Below are positions 25,801 to 36,552 of a DNA stretch of 64,000 bases, piece by piece. Origin of the DNA: Catenulispora sp. MAP5-51 (GTDB lineage: Bacteria > Actinomycetota > Actinomycetes > Streptomycetales > Catenulisporaceae); NCBI RefSeq assembly GCF_041261205.1, contig NZ_JBGCCH010000003.1, forward strand, positions 372,001 through 436,000, written 5' to 3'. The position numbers and the translations under genes were made by a program. Position 1 is the first letter of the stretch. Each line of letters starts with the position of its first letter. Under the pieces are notes generated by a model that worked only from the letters and a program-made list of their open reading frames with translations, had not been told where the DNA came from and did no database searches.

Positions 25801-27089
25801 CGCCCAAGGGCTTCGGCACGCCATCCAGCACGCCGAGCTCCCAGCAGCAGCCGCAGTCGCCGCCGTTCCAGCAGCAGACCCCGGCCCAGCAGCCCTTCGC
25901 GCCGCAGCAGGGTCAGGGTCAGGGACAAGGCCAATATCAGCAGCCCTACGCCGCCGGCGGCTACGCCCAGCAGCCTCAGCCCCCGTTCGCCCAGCAGCCC
26001 CCGGCTCCCCAGCCCCAGCACGGCTACCAGCAGCAGTCGCCGCAGGCCTACCAGCAGCCGTACCAGCCGCAGCCCCCGCAGAGCCCTCAGGCCCCGCACC
26101 CCCAGCAGCAGTTCGGCTACCAGCAGCCCCAGGCCTCGCCGCAGCAGTCCTCGGCTCAGCAATACGCGGGCTACCAGCAGCCCCCGGCCTACCAGCAGCC
26201 CTCAGCCTCGCCGCAGCAGCCGCCCGCCCAGCACTACGCGGGCTACCAGCAGCAGCCCCCGGCCCCGCAGCAGCACGCGGCCTACCAGCAGCAGCCCCCG
26301 CAGCCCCCGCAGCCCTCCAACCACCCCGGCCACCCGGGCCACCCGGGCCACCCGGGCCACCCCAACCAAGCCCCCACCCCCCGCCCGGACCACAACCCCC
26401 AAGCCGGCGGCATGACCATCGTCCCCCTCCCGCCCTCGATGGAGTCCCCGTACGGCGTCCCCGAACGTCCCCAGGGCCCCGGCCCGACCCTCGTCGACAC
26501 CGGCACCGCCAAGGGCTGGTCCTCCTGGTCCAGCAGCAAGCGCATCATCGTCCTCACCGTCGCGGGCATCGTCGTCGTCGGCGGCATCGTCGGCGCGATC
26601 CTGGCCATGTCCGGCGGCTCCTCCAAGTCCGGCGCCCCCGTCTCGCCCGCCGTCGGCAACGCCGCCCACACCACCGGCGGCTCCCCGACCACCACCGCGG
26701 CGGCCGGTCCGATCGGTGCGCAGCAGGGCGCGCCCGGCGCGCGCGACGTCGTTCTGCGCGGTCTCTATGTCGCCGCGGCCGACCGCGACTTCCAGACCGT
26801 CTGCTCCTCCCAGACCGACGCCGCGCAGAAGGGCGCCGCCAAGAGCGCCGGCTGGGACGGCCAGGGCGATCCCATGGCGCTGTGCGAGAAGTACTTCCAG
26901 GACAACTGGTCCACCATCAGTGCCGACTACCTGCGCGGACGCCAGGTGACCGACGTCAAGACCGGCCCGGCCGCGAGCACCATGACGGTCACCGTGAACG
27001 ACCCGCCGCCGTCCGGCGGCGGCAGCACCCGCAGCTTCACCGTCGTCTGGCAGGACACCCACTGGCTGCTCGAGGCGGCGAACGCCTGA
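22806..27089 (+). CDS. Giant membrane Ser/Thr protein kinase with repetitive Pro/Gln/Ala linker
   Basis: A 1427-residue Hanks-type kinase from GTG 22806, with a GGGGGAG ribosome site. Kinase domain at about 35-300: GQGAMGSVYLG (P-loop), FALKVL (Lys), HRDLKPANVL near 160, DFG near 178 and MAPE near 204. A linker of about 940 residues is then low complexity: PGQMPPGQMP runs, PAWGQPAASDA units, six copies of a 17-residue motif (separate entry), then YQQP-type Gln/Pro repeats and GHPGHPGHPG. One helix (IIVLTVAGIVVVGGIVGAIL, about 1247-1266) leads to an external domain of 160 residues with two Cys, ending VVWQDTHWLLEAANA. No PASTA or FHA domain is seen. Most actinobacterial kinases are 500-750 residues. 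The external ligand is unknown. Confidence 0.92.
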   Translation: MDANRPAPGPGGYGGLGAGSIVSKNIQPLLEADPRQIGPYAVRGRLGQGAMGSVYLGFAPSGQAFALKVLRQDFASDRDFRKRFTREIAAARAVHSPFVNAVTDADPNAATPWLASYFIPGPPLSSAVQLAGPFAPRSVAHLGVGIGLALQAIHTAGIVHRDLKPANVLVASDGPRVIDFGIARAVDASMLTATGMRLGTPSFMAPEQVAGSDVDAPADVWAVGGMLIYAATGRTPFGDGNAMAILYRVENHEPDLQGMEPALAYIAGRCLTKDPAERPTPTQLVEMCRAALNGGLEGHPALRGSDVTGWLPSAVSRDLAARAVELANIGHVVPGPGPVPAAAAPATASPSAGGDTGTGTGAGGAGKTGGGLGGFLRRKGGGPAGAGSATGAPSTGQPSGQYSQGTAMGGGQGQYGQPSGQTGGGQYGPPPGYEGQDPNGTGGSGTGQIAPGHISPGQMPPGQMPQGQMQPGQMPPGQYGAQQQGTFGGQNPGGTSGQYGAPAPQQGYANPEPAGQWGQPPQSQQQSQWGQPAAPAWGPSGPSGSDMPTTITPPNVPAPEPQEPAWRAATSSQTPAAPEPEPAGVAGLPAGFTPIGEEARRLEEVAEADSAAASDSGSGQQPAGNGPAWGQTPGSGFGQQSASGTPAWGQPAASDAPAWGQPAASDAPAWGQPAPALPQPAASAASDVDPAFGPPKPANSAIPQIAEPTFATNFNIPAVTPPPEASADSGPARSGIGVPSIAEPTFATNFNIPAVTPQPEPAADQPQATPSTPSSTPAPAPSFAVPQIAEPTFATNFNIPAVTPAPAPDAAQAAAQAAATDAPASQAAPSTSPSTPASNPTPPPAPAPSFAIPQIAEPTFATNFNMPAVTPQSGTGDSSEPEASAPAAPFSGISVPQIAEPTFATNFNMPAVSAAAPNADSDTGDAPSARTGPPAVSVPSIAEPSWATGFMPAVTPDAPAQDAIQDAIPSPIPDEPEPAPKPITHAPPIPPHLQQPMTPPKGFGTPSSTPSSQQQPQSPPFQQQTPAQQPFAPQQGQGQGQGQYQQPYAAGGYAQQPQPPFAQQPPAPQPQHGYQQQSPQAYQQPYQPQPPQSPQAPHPQQQFGYQQPQASPQQSSAQQYAGYQQPPAYQQPSASPQQPPAQHYAGYQQQPPAPQQHAAYQQQPPQPPQPSNHPGHPGHPGHPGHPNQAPTPRPDHNPQAGGMTIVPLPPSMESPYGVPERPQGPGPTLVDTGTAKGWSSWSSSKRIIVLTVAGIVVVGGIVGAILAMSGGSSKSGAPVSPAVGNAAHTTGGSPTTTAAAGPIGAQQGAPGARDVVLRGLYVAAADRDFQTVCSSQTDAAQKGAAKSAGWDGQGDPMALCEKYFQDNWSTISADYLRGRQVTDVKTGPAASTMTVTVNDPPPSGGGSTRSFTVVWQDTHWLLEAANA
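24918..25673 (+). repeat. Six in-frame copies of the motif IAEPTFATNFN(I/M)PAVTP in the kinase linker
   Basis: Copies start at 24918, 25026, 25167, 25368, 25497 and 25626. The first five keep 15 or more of 17 residues; the sixth is IAEPSWATGFMPAVTP. Each is preceded by (I/V)P(Q/S). Spacers between copies vary in length (57, 90, 150, 78 and 78 bases) and are Ala/Pro/Ser-rich without conservation. The DNA of the copies varies at third codon positions, so the protein motif, not the DNA, appears to be conserved. Confidence 0.9.
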
Positions 27090-27163
27090 TCCCGGCGCGG
27101 TCCCGACGTCGGTCCAGCGGTCCACTGGACGGCGCCGTGCTCAACGCGGCCCGGCCGGACCAC

Positions 27164-27169
27164 TAACCT
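27164..27169 (+). promoter_or_regulatory. -10 box TAACCT for a probable leaderless nuo transcript
   Basis: TAACCT ends seven bases before ATG 27177 of nuoA. No Shine-Dalgarno is present, so the ten-gene operon probably starts with a leaderless message. Confidence 0.45.
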
Positions 27170-27176
27170 GTCAGTC

Positions 27177-27605
27177 ATGACAGGGCATGGACCGGCCGTC
27201 GCAGCGGTCGGAAACGCGGCGGGCACGGGGAGTAGCGGCACATACTTCAGCGCCTACTCCGTGGTCGGAATCCTCCTGCTCCTGGGAGTGGCGTTCGTGG
27301 CGACCGCTTTCGGTGCCAACCGCTTGTTGCGTCCCCACGCACCGACCCCCGAGAAACTCCTCACCTACGAATGCGGCGTGGACCCAGTCGGTGAAGGATG
27401 GGCACATACGCAAGTCCGGTATTACGTATATGCGTTCCTCTACGCCATCTTTGCCGTAGACGCCGTATACCTGTTCCCCTGGGCGACCATCTTCGCGGCG
27501 CCCGGCTTCAAGGGCACGACGCTCGTGGAGATGTTCGTCTTCCTCGGCTTCCTGGCGGTCGGCTTGCTGTACGCCTACAAGAAGGGTGTGCTGACATGGC
27601 TGTAG
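27177..27605 (+). CDS. nuoA: NADH-quinone oxidoreductase subunit A
   Basis: A 142-residue membrane subunit at the junction of the Complex I arms. It has three helices ([56 protein letters not shown]). The loop [13 protein letters not shown] carries the invariant Cys near the quinone site (YECG). First gene of an operon whose order is A, B, C, H, I, J, K, L, M, N. Overlaps nuoB by ten bases. Confidence 0.94.
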   Translation: MTGHGPAVAAVGNAAGTGSSGTYFSAYSVVGILLLLGVAFVATAFGANRLLRPHAPTPEKLLTYECGVDPVGEGWAHTQVRYYVYAFLYAIFAVDAVYLFPWATIFAAPGFKGTTLVEMFVFLGFLAVGLLYAYKKGVLTWL

Positions 27606-28477
27606 ACCTTCCCGTCCCGCGCGTCGGCGCGCCTGTGCAGTCCTCTGCACAGGGAACAGGTACGGGAGCCGCTTTAGGGTTCCTCAACAGTGCCGCGCCC
27701 CAGCCGATGCGTGTTGTCCTCAACTGGGGACGCCGCTACTCCCTCTGGGTCTTCAACTTCGGTCTGGCCTGCTGCGCCATCGAGTTCATCGCGACCTCCA
27801 TGGCCCGCCACGACTTCATCCGTCTGGGCGTCATCCCCTTCGCGCCGGGACCCCGTCAGGCGGACCTGATGGTCGTCTCCGGCACGGTCTCGGACAAGAT
27901 GGCTCCGGCCGTGAAGCGTTTGTACGACCAGATGCCCGAGCCCAAGTACGTGATCTCCTTCGGCTCTTGCTCCAACTGCGGGGGCCCGTACTGGGACTCG
28001 TATTGTGTGACCAAGGGTGTCGACCAGGTGATCCCGGTGGACGTCTACGTCCCGGGCTGCCCGCCGCGTCCTGAAGCTCTGCTTCAAGGAATCATTAAGC
28101 TCCAGGAAAAGATCGCGGCGGAAGACCTCCGGGCGCGCTATAGCGGACGCGATCCCCGCCACCCTCCGCGGCTCCCCTTTATGCGCCGCTCGCCTAAGCA
28201 TCTCTCCAAGGCGTCCGCAGAGTCGGCTACAGGGTCGGCCCCAGAGTCGCCCGCCGACAAGGCCTCGTCCAAGACCATCGCGGACATCCTCGCGACGGCC
28301 CAGGCGCCGGTCTCCCTGCTTCCCCCGCGCGAGGACGCCTCGACGATCCTCCTCCCGGTCGTGGAGACGCCGAAGCCGCCGAAGCTCTTCTACCGCCGCT
28401 ACCCGAAGGAGCTGCGGCGCTCCCGCGACATCGGCCTCAACATCCTCAACCAGAAGCCGGAGGCCGACGATGACTGA
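27596..28477 (+). CDS. nuoB: NADH-quinone oxidoreductase subunit B, with C-terminal extension
   Basis: Carries the terminal 4Fe-4S cluster N2 that hands electrons to quinone. The 293 residues start at ATG 27596. Cluster ligands are the CC pair in [10 protein letters not shown], the Cys in [10 protein letters not shown] and the Cys in [14 protein letters not shown]. The standard core ends near residue 180. About 110 extra residues follow, Ser/Pro/Lys-rich, including [20 protein letters not shown] at about 262-281. The extension is not part of ordinary NuoB and resembles the added tails on other subunits of this operon. Confidence 0.94.
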   Translation: MAVDLPVPRVGAPVQSSAQGTGTGAALGFLNSAAPQPMRVVLNWGRRYSLWVFNFGLACCAIEFIATSMARHDFIRLGVIPFAPGPRQADLMVVSGTVSDKMAPAVKRLYDQMPEPKYVISFGSCSNCGGPYWDSYCVTKGVDQVIPVDVYVPGCPPRPEALLQGIIKLQEKIAAEDLRARYSGRDPRHPPRLPFMRRSPKHLSKASAESATGSAPESPADKASSKTIADILATAQAPVSLLPPREDASTILLPVVETPKPPKLFYRRYPKELRRSRDIGLNILNQKPEADDD

Positions 28478-29096
28478 GGCCGAGACCTGGGATGACGTCC
28501 AGGAGACCTTCGGCGAGCGGACCGTCACCGCCGCCCCCGGCGACTGGCTGGCCACGCTGGAGCGGGCCCACGGGCTGGGCTACACGTTCTTCGACTGGCT
28601 GACCGCGGTCGACGAGGAGGACGCGGGCTTCGACGTCTTCGCGCACGTCGCCAAGGTCGAGGGCGACGAGCGCGCGGCCCGGCTGCTGATCAGGACCCGC
28701 ATCCCGAAGGACAAGGCGGAGCTGCCCTCGGCGGTGCACGTCTACCGGGGCGCGAACTGGCATGAGCGCGAGACGTTCGAGATGTTCGGCATCACGTTCA
28801 CCAACCACCCGAACCTGATCCCGCTGCTCCTGCCCGACGGTTTCGACGGGCATCCGCTGCGCAAGGACTTCGTGCTGGCCGCGCGGGTCGCCAAGGAATG
28901 GCCGGGCGTCAAGGAGCCGGGGGAGGGCGGGCCCTCGCACGCGGCCCCCGCCGGGCGGGCCACGCGTCGCCGCATGGTTCCCCCCGGCGTTCCGGACGGT
29001 TGGCTGAAGCCGCTGCCCGAGGACGAGCCGCACGGGTCCGGTGCCGCTGATGCCGCCGATACCTCTCCGGCCGAGGGACAGGAAGGCGGAGCATGA
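28470..29096 (+). CDS. nuoC: NADH-quinone oxidoreductase subunit C
   Basis: A 208-residue peripheral-arm subunit (30-kDa type) starting at ATG 28470 within the end of nuoB. The conserved segment is [20 protein letters not shown], followed by [21 protein letters not shown], around residues 88-133. A Pro/Ala-rich C-terminal tail of some 60 residues follows. There is no fused NuoD domain, and the next gene is nuoH, so the 49-kDa subunit D is missing from the operon. Confidence 0.93.
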   Translation: MTEAETWDDVQETFGERTVTAAPGDWLATLERAHGLGYTFFDWLTAVDEEDAGFDVFAHVAKVEGDERAARLLIRTRIPKDKAELPSAVHVYRGANWHERETFEMFGITFTNHPNLIPLLLPDGFDGHPLRKDFVLAARVAKEWPGVKEPGEGGPSHAAPAGRATRRRMVPPGVPDGWLKPLPEDEPHGSGAADAADTSPAEGQEGGA

Positions 29097-30061
29097 CCGT
29101 CACGGACGCCGTCGTCCGGCTGGCCATCATCCTGGGGTTCTTCCTGGTCGTGCCGTTGGTCGTGGGCCAGATGGAGCACAAGGCCATGGCGCACATGCAG
29201 TCCCGCGTGGGGCCGATGTACGCCGGGGCCTTCCACGGCTGGGCGCAGCTGGTCGCGGACGGCGTGAAGTTCGCGCAGAAGGAGGACGTGGTCCCGGCCG
29301 ACGCCGACCGCCGCGTGTTCCAGCTGGCGCCGGCCGTCGCGCTGATCCCGTACCTGGTGGTGCTGGTGGCGATCCCGATCGGGCCGGGCACGCAGGTCGG
29401 GCGGAACCTGGACGCCGGGCTGTTCTTCGTGCTGGCGGTGCTGGGCGTTGCCGTGCTGGGCTCGCTGATGGCCGGCTGGGCCAGCGCCAACAAGTACTCG
29501 CTGCTCGGCGGCATCCGCAGCGCGGCGCAGCTGATGGCCTACGAGCTGCCGATGATCCTCGCGGCGTCCTCGGTGGCGATGGCCGCCGGCACCCTGTCGC
29601 TGACCGGCATCGCCGAGGCATGGCACTGGTACTGGCTGCCGTGGCAGCTGATGGGCCTGTTCGTGTTCTTCGTCTCGGGCCTGGCCGAACTCCAGCGCCC
29701 GCCCTTCGACATGCCGGTGGCCGACTCCGAGATCATCTTCGGCGCCTACACCGAGTACACCGGCATCCGCTTCGCCCTGTTCCTGCTGGCCGAGTACGCC
29801 GGCATCGTGGTCCTGTCCCTGCTGACCACGGTCCTGTTCCTCGGCGGCTGGCGGGGCCCGTTCTACCTCGGCCTTGGCGCGGCCGGCTTCGGCTGGTTCT
29901 GGACCCTGGCCAAGACCCTGGTGCTGGCCTTCCTGGTGATCTGGCTCCGCGTGAGCTACCCCCGCCTGCGCGAGGACCAGCTGCAGAAACTGGCGTGGAC
30001 GACCCTGATCCCGCTGTCGTTGGCGCAGATCGCGCTGACCGGAATCCTGAAGGTGGCCTGA
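29093..30061 (+). CDS. nuoH: NADH-quinone oxidoreductase subunit H
   Basis: A 322-residue subunit with eight or so helices that forms the quinone-access chamber. ATG 29093 overlaps the nuoC stop. Landmarks: QMEHKAMAHMQSRVGPMYAG near the N-terminus (the ERK..GxxQxRxGP loop, here EHKAMAHMQSRVGP), LADGVKF (here LVADGVKFAQKED), GGIRSAAQLMAYELPM, ELQRPPFDMPVADSEI and the acidic YTEYTGIRFALFLLAEY. WLRVSYPRLREDQLQKLAW closes the family pattern. Confidence 0.95.
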   Translation: MTVTDAVVRLAIILGFFLVVPLVVGQMEHKAMAHMQSRVGPMYAGAFHGWAQLVADGVKFAQKEDVVPADADRRVFQLAPAVALIPYLVVLVAIPIGPGTQVGRNLDAGLFFVLAVLGVAVLGSLMAGWASANKYSLLGGIRSAAQLMAYELPMILAASSVAMAAGTLSLTGIAEAWHWYWLPWQLMGLFVFFVSGLAELQRPPFDMPVADSEIIFGAYTEYTGIRFALFLLAEYAGIVVLSLLTTVLFLGGWRGPFYLGLGAAGFGWFWTLAKTLVLAFLVIWLRVSYPRLREDQLQKLAWTTLIPLSLAQIALTGILKVA

Positions 30062-30064
30062 CCG

Positions 30065-31879
30065 ATGAGCGCGGACAAGCGCGGCCTGCCCGGCGCCGGC
30101 CTGGCCAAGGGCCTGGCCACGACCCTGAAGACGATGACCAAGCGCTCCGTCACGGCGCAGTACCCGGACGTGAAGCCGGAACTCCCGCCGAGGTCCCGAG
30201 GCGTCATCGCCCTGCTCGAGGAGAACTGCACCTCCTGCATGCTCTGCGCCCGCGAATGCCCGGACTGGTGCATCTACATCGACTCCCACAAGGAAGTCGT
30301 CCCCGCCACCGAACCAGGCCAGCGCGACCGCACCCGCAACGTCCTCGACCGCTTCGCGATCGACTACAGCCTGTGCATGTACTGCGGCATCTGCATCGAA
30401 GCCTGCCCCTTCGACGCCCTCTTCTGGAGCCCGGAGTTCGAATACGCCGAATTCGACATCGTCGACCTCCTCCACGAAAAGGACCGCCTCCGCGACTGGA
30501 TGTGGACGGTCCCCCCGCCACCCCCGCACGCCACGAACGCCGAGCCCCCGAAGGAAATCGCCGCCGCCCAGAAGGCGGTCGAGAAGCAGGCGGCGGCCGA
30601 GGCCAAGGCGGCAGCCGAGCGCGCGACAACGCCGCCGACGGCCTCGCCGACTACGCCGCCGGCTGCCCCGCCGACCACGCCGCCGACTGCTTCGCCGACC
30701 ACGCCGCCGGCCGCCCCGCCCCGCCCCGAGAGCGGCCCGGCGAAGCGCACCGCGGCCCCGCGTCCCGAGCGCCCCCGCCCGACTCCCGCCCCCGAGGCCG
30801 ACACGACGGAGATCCCGAAGGTCACCGACACCGACGCCCCGAAGCGCCGCGACCCGCTGAAGGACACAGCGGAACTGCCGGTGGTCGAGCCGACGCAGTC
30901 CGGCACGCAGCCGCTGCCCCGCCCAGAGGCTGCCGCGACGCAGCCCCTGCCCCGCCCCGAGGCTGCCGCGACCCAGCCGCTCCCCCGGCCCGAGGCCGCC
31001 ACCCAGCCGCTGCCCCGGCCGGAAGCTTTGGCCGAGGCGCAGCTCTCGGCGGGGCTGATCGCGGAGATCGCGGCCGCCGAGGCCGCGGGGAAGCCGGCGG
31101 GGGAGACTGAGGGCGAGCCTGCTGCTGGAGTCGAGACCGGTGCTGAAGGCGAGCCGGAGGCGGTTGCCGAGGCCGAAGCGCCGGTCGCGGCCGAGCCGGA
31201 TGCTGCTGCTGAGCCTTCTGCCGAGGCCAAGACCGAAGCTGCTGAGCCAATTGCTGTTGTGCCCGAGGCTCCGGCGCCGGCAGCGGTTGAGCCGGAAGTT
31301 TCTGCTGAAGCAGCCTCTGCTGAGCCTGAGGCGTCTGCTGTGGTTGAGCCGGAGCCCGCCGCCGAAGCCACCACCTCTGCTGAGCCCGAGGTGCCTGCTG
31401 CGGTTGAGCCGGAAGCTTCTGCTGAAGCAGCCTCTGCTGAGCCCGAGGCATCTGCTGGGGTCGAGCCGGAGCCCGCCACCGAGCCGGAAGCCGGCACCGA
31501 GCCGCCGGCCGAACCCAAGCCCGCGCCCACCCGCGCTCGCAAAACCGCGGCTTCCAAGACCGCAGCCTCCAAGACCGCGGCGGCCAAGAAGTCCGCGGCT
31601 TCGAAGTCTGCTGCCTCAAAGACCGCTGCCTCCAAGTCCACCGCCAAAACCACCCCCCGCCGTCCTCGCAAAACCGCGGCTCCCGACACCCCCGCCACCT
31701 CCGAAACTCCCGACACCGGCGGCGACACCCCCGCTCCCACCCCAAGCCCCAAGCGCCCCCGCAAGACCGCCGCCTCCGCTCCCTCCGAGCCGCCGGCCAA
31801 GCCCGGCTCGGGCGGCAGCGGCAGCGACACCGACACCGACACCGGCCCCGCCCCCGACTCCCCGGAGGCCGCCGGATGA
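30065..31879 (+). CDS. nuoI: NADH-quinone oxidoreductase subunit I with a 450-residue Ala/Pro/Glu tail ending in a histone H1-like Lys/Ala segment
   Basis: The first 155 residues are a normal NuoI. Two 4Fe-4S motifs, [15 protein letters not shown] near 55 and [15 protein letters not shown] near 104, bind clusters N6a and N6b. Ordinary NuoI ends near residue 160-220. Here a low-complexity tail runs to 604: [15 protein letters not shown] repeats (about 185-215), three to four [11 protein letters not shown] units (about 278-318), then long Glu/Ala/Pro repeats ([13 protein letters not shown], twice). At about 490-540 comes a Lys/Ala/Ser block ([20 protein letters not shown]...) like the tails of actinobacterial HU-type proteins. 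The frame is intact and the downstream start overlaps the stop, so the tail is probably translated. Confidence 0.93.
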   Translation: MSADKRGLPGAGLAKGLATTLKTMTKRSVTAQYPDVKPELPPRSRGVIALLEENCTSCMLCARECPDWCIYIDSHKEVVPATEPGQRDRTRNVLDRFAIDYSLCMYCGICIEACPFDALFWSPEFEYAEFDIVDLLHEKDRLRDWMWTVPPPPPHATNAEPPKEIAAAQKAVEKQAAAEAKAAAERATTPPTASPTTPPAAPPTTPPTASPTTPPAAPPRPESGPAKRTAAPRPERPRPTPAPEADTTEIPKVTDTDAPKRRDPLKDTAELPVVEPTQSGTQPLPRPEAAATQPLPRPEAAATQPLPRPEAATQPLPRPEALAEAQLSAGLIAEIAAAEAAGKPAGETEGEPAAGVETGAEGEPEAVAEAEAPVAAEPDAAAEPSAEAKTEAAEPIAVVPEAPAPAAVEPEVSAEAASAEPEASAVVEPEPAAEATTSAEPEVPAAVEPEASAEAASAEPEASAGVEPEPATEPEAGTEPPAEPKPAPTRARKTAASKTAASKTAAAKKSAASKSAASKTAASKSTAKTTPRRPRKTAAPDTPATSETPDTGGDTPAPTPSPKRPRKTAASAPSEPPAKPGSGGSGSDTDTDTGPAPDSPEAAG

Positions 31880-32490
31880 CCGCCACCCGTGCGCTCGGCT
31901 CCACCACCGGGGTCGAGATCACCTTCATCCTGGTCGGGCTGCTGACCTTCGGGGCTGCCGTCCTGACCGTGACCGTGCGCAATCTTGTGCACGCCGCGCT
32001 CTGGCTCGTTGTGGCGCTCGGGGGGCTCGCGGGCTGCTATCTGCTGCTCGCCGCTGAGTTCGTGGCGTGGGTGCAGGTGCTCATCTACGTCGGTGCGGTC
32101 GCCGTGCTGTTGTTGTTCGGGTTGATGCTGACGCGGGCGCCTATCGGGCGGACCACTGAGCTGGACTCCGGGAATCGTTGGGCTGCCGCTGTTGTGGGGC
32201 TGGCGACGGCCGGGGTGCTGGTCAGTGTCGTCGGTGATGCGGTGCGGACCACGTGGTTCGATCCGCGGCAGGCTGTGGTGAACGGGACTGCCAAGGCCGT
32301 GGGCTCCAGCTTGTTCCGCTACTGGGTGCTGCCTTTCGAGCTGCTGTCCGTGCTGCTGCTTGCGGCGCTGGTCGGGGCGATCGTGCTGTCCCGGCGCGAT
32401 GTGTCCGCCGATGCCGAGGGCGATGTCGAGGGCGATGCTCATGCCGTGGGCCACGCCGGCGCCGATTCCGTGACGGAGGCCGAAGCCTGA
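31876..32490 (+). CDS. nuoJ: NADH-quinone oxidoreductase subunit J
   Basis: A 204-residue membrane subunit starting at ATG 31876 within the nuoI stop (ATGA). Five helices. The conserved third helix reads [26 protein letters not shown], holding the pi-bulge region near the E-channel; [12 protein letters not shown] is diagnostic. The final helix [20 protein letters not shown] precedes a short Asp/Ala-rich tail. Confidence 0.94.
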   Translation: MTATRALGSTTGVEITFILVGLLTFGAAVLTVTVRNLVHAALWLVVALGGLAGCYLLLAAEFVAWVQVLIYVGAVAVLLLFGLMLTRAPIGRTTELDSGNRWAAAVVGLATAGVLVSVVGDAVRTTWFDPRQAVVNGTAKAVGSSLFRYWVLPFELLSVLLLAALVGAIVLSRRDVSADAEGDVEGDAHAVGHAGADSVTEAEA

Positions 32491-32491
32491 C

Positions 32492-32890
32492 ATGCACGCC
32501 ATCTACCCCCTCACCCTCGCCGCCCTGCTCTTCGCGGTCGGCGTCTACGGCGTCCTGGCCCGCCGCAACGCGGTGGCCGTCCTCATGGCGATCGAGCTCC
32601 TCCTCAACGCCGTCAACCTCAACCTCGTCACCTTCTCCAGCCTCCTGCGCGACCAGTACGGCATGGGCCAGGTCTTCACCATCTTCCTGATCACCGTCGC
32701 CGCCGCCGAGACGGGCCTGGGCCTGGCGATCGTCCTGCTGCTGTACCGCAACCGCGGCACCGCTGCCATCGACGACGCGCGCGACCTCGGCGAGGACGGG
32801 GCCCTGGGCCTGCGCCGGATCCCGCAGCAGGCGGACGGCGACGGGCAGGGCGCCGGGACCGCCCCCGCCCCGAAGGCGGTGACCAAGTGA
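32492..32890 (+). CDS. nuoK: NADH-quinone oxidoreductase subunit K
   Basis: A 132-residue, three-helix subunit. [20 protein letters not shown] carries the conserved proton-channel Glu ([11 protein letters not shown]), and the third helix has [22 protein letters not shown] with the second Glu. A 30-residue Gly/Gln-rich tail is additional. One base separates it from nuoJ. Confidence 0.95.
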   Translation: MHAIYPLTLAALLFAVGVYGVLARRNAVAVLMAIELLLNAVNLNLVTFSSLLRDQYGMGQVFTIFLITVAAAETGLGLAIVLLLYRNRGTAAIDDARDLGEDGALGLRRIPQQADGDGQGAGTAPAPKAVTK

Positions 32891-35028
32891 GTATCAGCAC
32901 CCTGGCTCTGTGGATCCCGATCCTCCCCCTGTTCTCCGCCGCGGCCCTCGCGGCGGTCTCGCTGTCCGGCCGCGCCCGCGCGGTGGTCCCGGCTCTGGCC
33001 GTCCTCCCGATCGCCGCCGCTGCCGTCCTCACCTTCGTGGTCCTGTTCGGCCACGGCACCTCCGCGGCCACCCAGTCCCAAATCCGGTACGCGGCGACCG
33101 GCGGGCCCGAGATCTGGCTCGGTGCGCGTGTCGACGGCCTGGCCGCGCTGATCGCGGTCCTGGTCGGCGTGGTGGCCACCGCGGTGCAGCTCTACTCGGT
33201 CAGCTACATGGCCCACGAGGAGCGCTACACCTCCTACTCCGCCCTCATCTCGCTGTTCACGGGGGCGATGCTGGTCGTCGTCTACTCCACCGACCTGCTC
33301 GTCCTGCTCGTCGGCTGGGAAATCATGGGCGCCTGCTCCTACTTCCTCATCGGCCACCACTGGGAGCGCCCCGAAGCCCGCAGCGCGAGCATCAAAGCGT
33401 TCCTGGTCACCAAGTTCGGCGACGCCCCCTTCCTGCTGGGCATCCTGTTCCTGGCGCACGGCGCGGGCTCGTTCCGCATCCAGCCTGTCCTGGCGCACGC
33501 GATCCAGGAGGGCGGCCACGGCTACACCGCCGCCGGCGCGATCCTGCTGATCGGCGGCGTGATGGGCAAGAGCGCGCAGATCCCGCTGCAGACCTGGCTT
33601 CCGGACGCGATGGCCGGCCCGACCCCCATCAGTGCCCTGATCCACGCGGCCACCATGGTCGCCGCCGGCGTCTACGCCGTGGCCCGCCTCTACCCGGTGT
33701 TCCTGGTGACGCCGGCCGCGTTGTGGATCCTCGCGATCGCCGCGGCGATCACCGCCGTGACCGCCGCGCTGTCCGCCTTCGCCCAACGCGACCTCAAGCG
33801 CATCCTGGCCTACTCCACGGTCAGCCAGCTGGCGCTGATGGTCGGGGCGCTCGCGGCCGGCGGCCGGGACGCGGCCGTGTTCCACCTGATGTCCCACGGT
33901 GCGTTCAAGGCCCTGCTCTTCCTCGGCGCCGGCGTGATCATCCACAAGGCCGGCACCGGTGATGTGGACGAGCTCAACACCCAGGATCTGCGCCGCAAAC
34001 TGCCGCTGACCTGCGTCACCATGACGATCGGCCTCGCCGCCCTGGCCGGCGTCCCGCCCTTCTCAGGGTTCTTCTCCAAGGAGTCGATCGCGGGCGTGGC
34101 CTACGACACGGCGACGCACAGCGGCCCGACCAAGTCACTCCTGGGCATCACCCCGGCCGCCGGCATCGGCTGGCTGGTCTTCGCCGCGACGCTGCTGACC
34201 GGCTTCCTCACCGCCGCCTACGCCCTGCGCACCTGGTGGATGCTCTTCGGTCCGCTGGAGCGCGGCTGGTTCCGTTCGGCGGTGGAGATCTCGCAGCGCC
34301 AGCCGAAGGCGACGCAGGCCTCGGCGCCGGCGGGCGAAGCCGAGACCGCGACGGCCGAGGAGGTCGCCGCGGCCGGCGAATGGGCCCTGGAGGCCCTCGT
34401 CGCGGAGTCGATGCGCGAGGAGACCGAGGCCGCGGAAAAGGCGGCGGCGAAAGCGAAAACCGGCCCCGAGGCACCGCGTGCCGAACTCCTCCCGCTGGTC
34501 GTCCTCGCGGCGGTCACCACGGTGTTCGGCTTCGTCGGCCTGAACCTCGGCTGGTTCCCGTCCTGGCTCGGTGACGCCGACGGCGGCGCCTACCGACCGT
34601 CGTTGGCCGGCGCCGGCAAGCTCATCCAGCCCGCCGACGCCTACCACCTGGCGCCCGCGCTGGTGTCGAGCATCCTGGCGGTGGCCGCGCTGCTGCTCGG
34701 TGTCGCACTGGTCCTGGCCGCCGCCAGGGCGAAGCCGGGCACGGATCCGAACCACGTCCTGGGCTTCCTGCGCAAGCCCGCCTTCCTGGGCTTTCGCGCC
34801 GACGACCTCCAGGACGCGATCGTGGTCCGCCCGGTGCAGGCCGCCGCGGACACGGTCGGCTTCCTGGACACCGAGGTCGTGGACGGCTACGTGCGGGGGA
34901 GCGGCGCCGCCGCGCGCCTGCTCGGCGAGGGCCTGCGCCGGCTCCAGACCGGCAACGTCCAGCTCTACCTGACCGGGGTGCTGACCGGAGTGGTCGTCAT
35001 CGCCGCCGCCCTCGGATTCGGAAGGTAG
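32887..35028 (+). CDS. nuoL: NADH-quinone oxidoreductase subunit L
   Basis: A 713-residue antiporter-like proton pump at the end of the membrane arm, starting at GTG 32887 across the nuoK stop (GTGA). Key residues are visible: [17 protein letters not shown] (TM5 Glu), [21 protein letters not shown] (TM7 Lys), [29 protein letters not shown] and [17 protein letters not shown] (TM12 Lys). An Ala/Glu-rich insertion of about 65 residues (about 470-535, [15 protein letters not shown]) interrupts the C-terminal part. The lateral-helix region follows but is shorter than I would expect; this was not measured by alignment. Confidence 0.95.
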   Translation: MSISTLALWIPILPLFSAAALAAVSLSGRARAVVPALAVLPIAAAAVLTFVVLFGHGTSAATQSQIRYAATGGPEIWLGARVDGLAALIAVLVGVVATAVQLYSVSYMAHEERYTSYSALISLFTGAMLVVVYSTDLLVLLVGWEIMGACSYFLIGHHWERPEARSASIKAFLVTKFGDAPFLLGILFLAHGAGSFRIQPVLAHAIQEGGHGYTAAGAILLIGGVMGKSAQIPLQTWLPDAMAGPTPISALIHAATMVAAGVYAVARLYPVFLVTPAALWILAIAAAITAVTAALSAFAQRDLKRILAYSTVSQLALMVGALAAGGRDAAVFHLMSHGAFKALLFLGAGVIIHKAGTGDVDELNTQDLRRKLPLTCVTMTIGLAALAGVPPFSGFFSKESIAGVAYDTATHSGPTKSLLGITPAAGIGWLVFAATLLTGFLTAAYALRTWWMLFGPLERGWFRSAVEISQRQPKATQASAPAGEAETATAEEVAAAGEWALEALVAESMREETEAAEKAAAKAKTGPEAPRAELLPLVVLAAVTTVFGFVGLNLGWFPSWLGDADGGAYRPSLAGAGKLIQPADAYHLAPALVSSILAVAALLLGVALVLAAARAKPGTDPNHVLGFLRKPAFLGFRADDLQDAIVVRPVQAAADTVGFLDTEVVDGYVRGSGAAARLLGEGLRRLQTGNVQLYLTGVLTGVVVIAAALGFGR

Positions 35029-35036
35029 GGAAAGCG

Positions 35037-36551
<1,515 letters not shown>

Positions 36552-36552
36552 C

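Noticed and set aside
26326-26362. Tandem GGCCACCCG repeats as a possible CRISPR or regulatory array
   Set aside because: They are in frame inside the kinase linker and encode Gly-His-Pro repeats; no spacers.
27110-27130. GTCCAG...CTGGAC hairpin after the kinase gene
   Set aside because: Six-base arms in GC-rich DNA with no T-run; likely chance.
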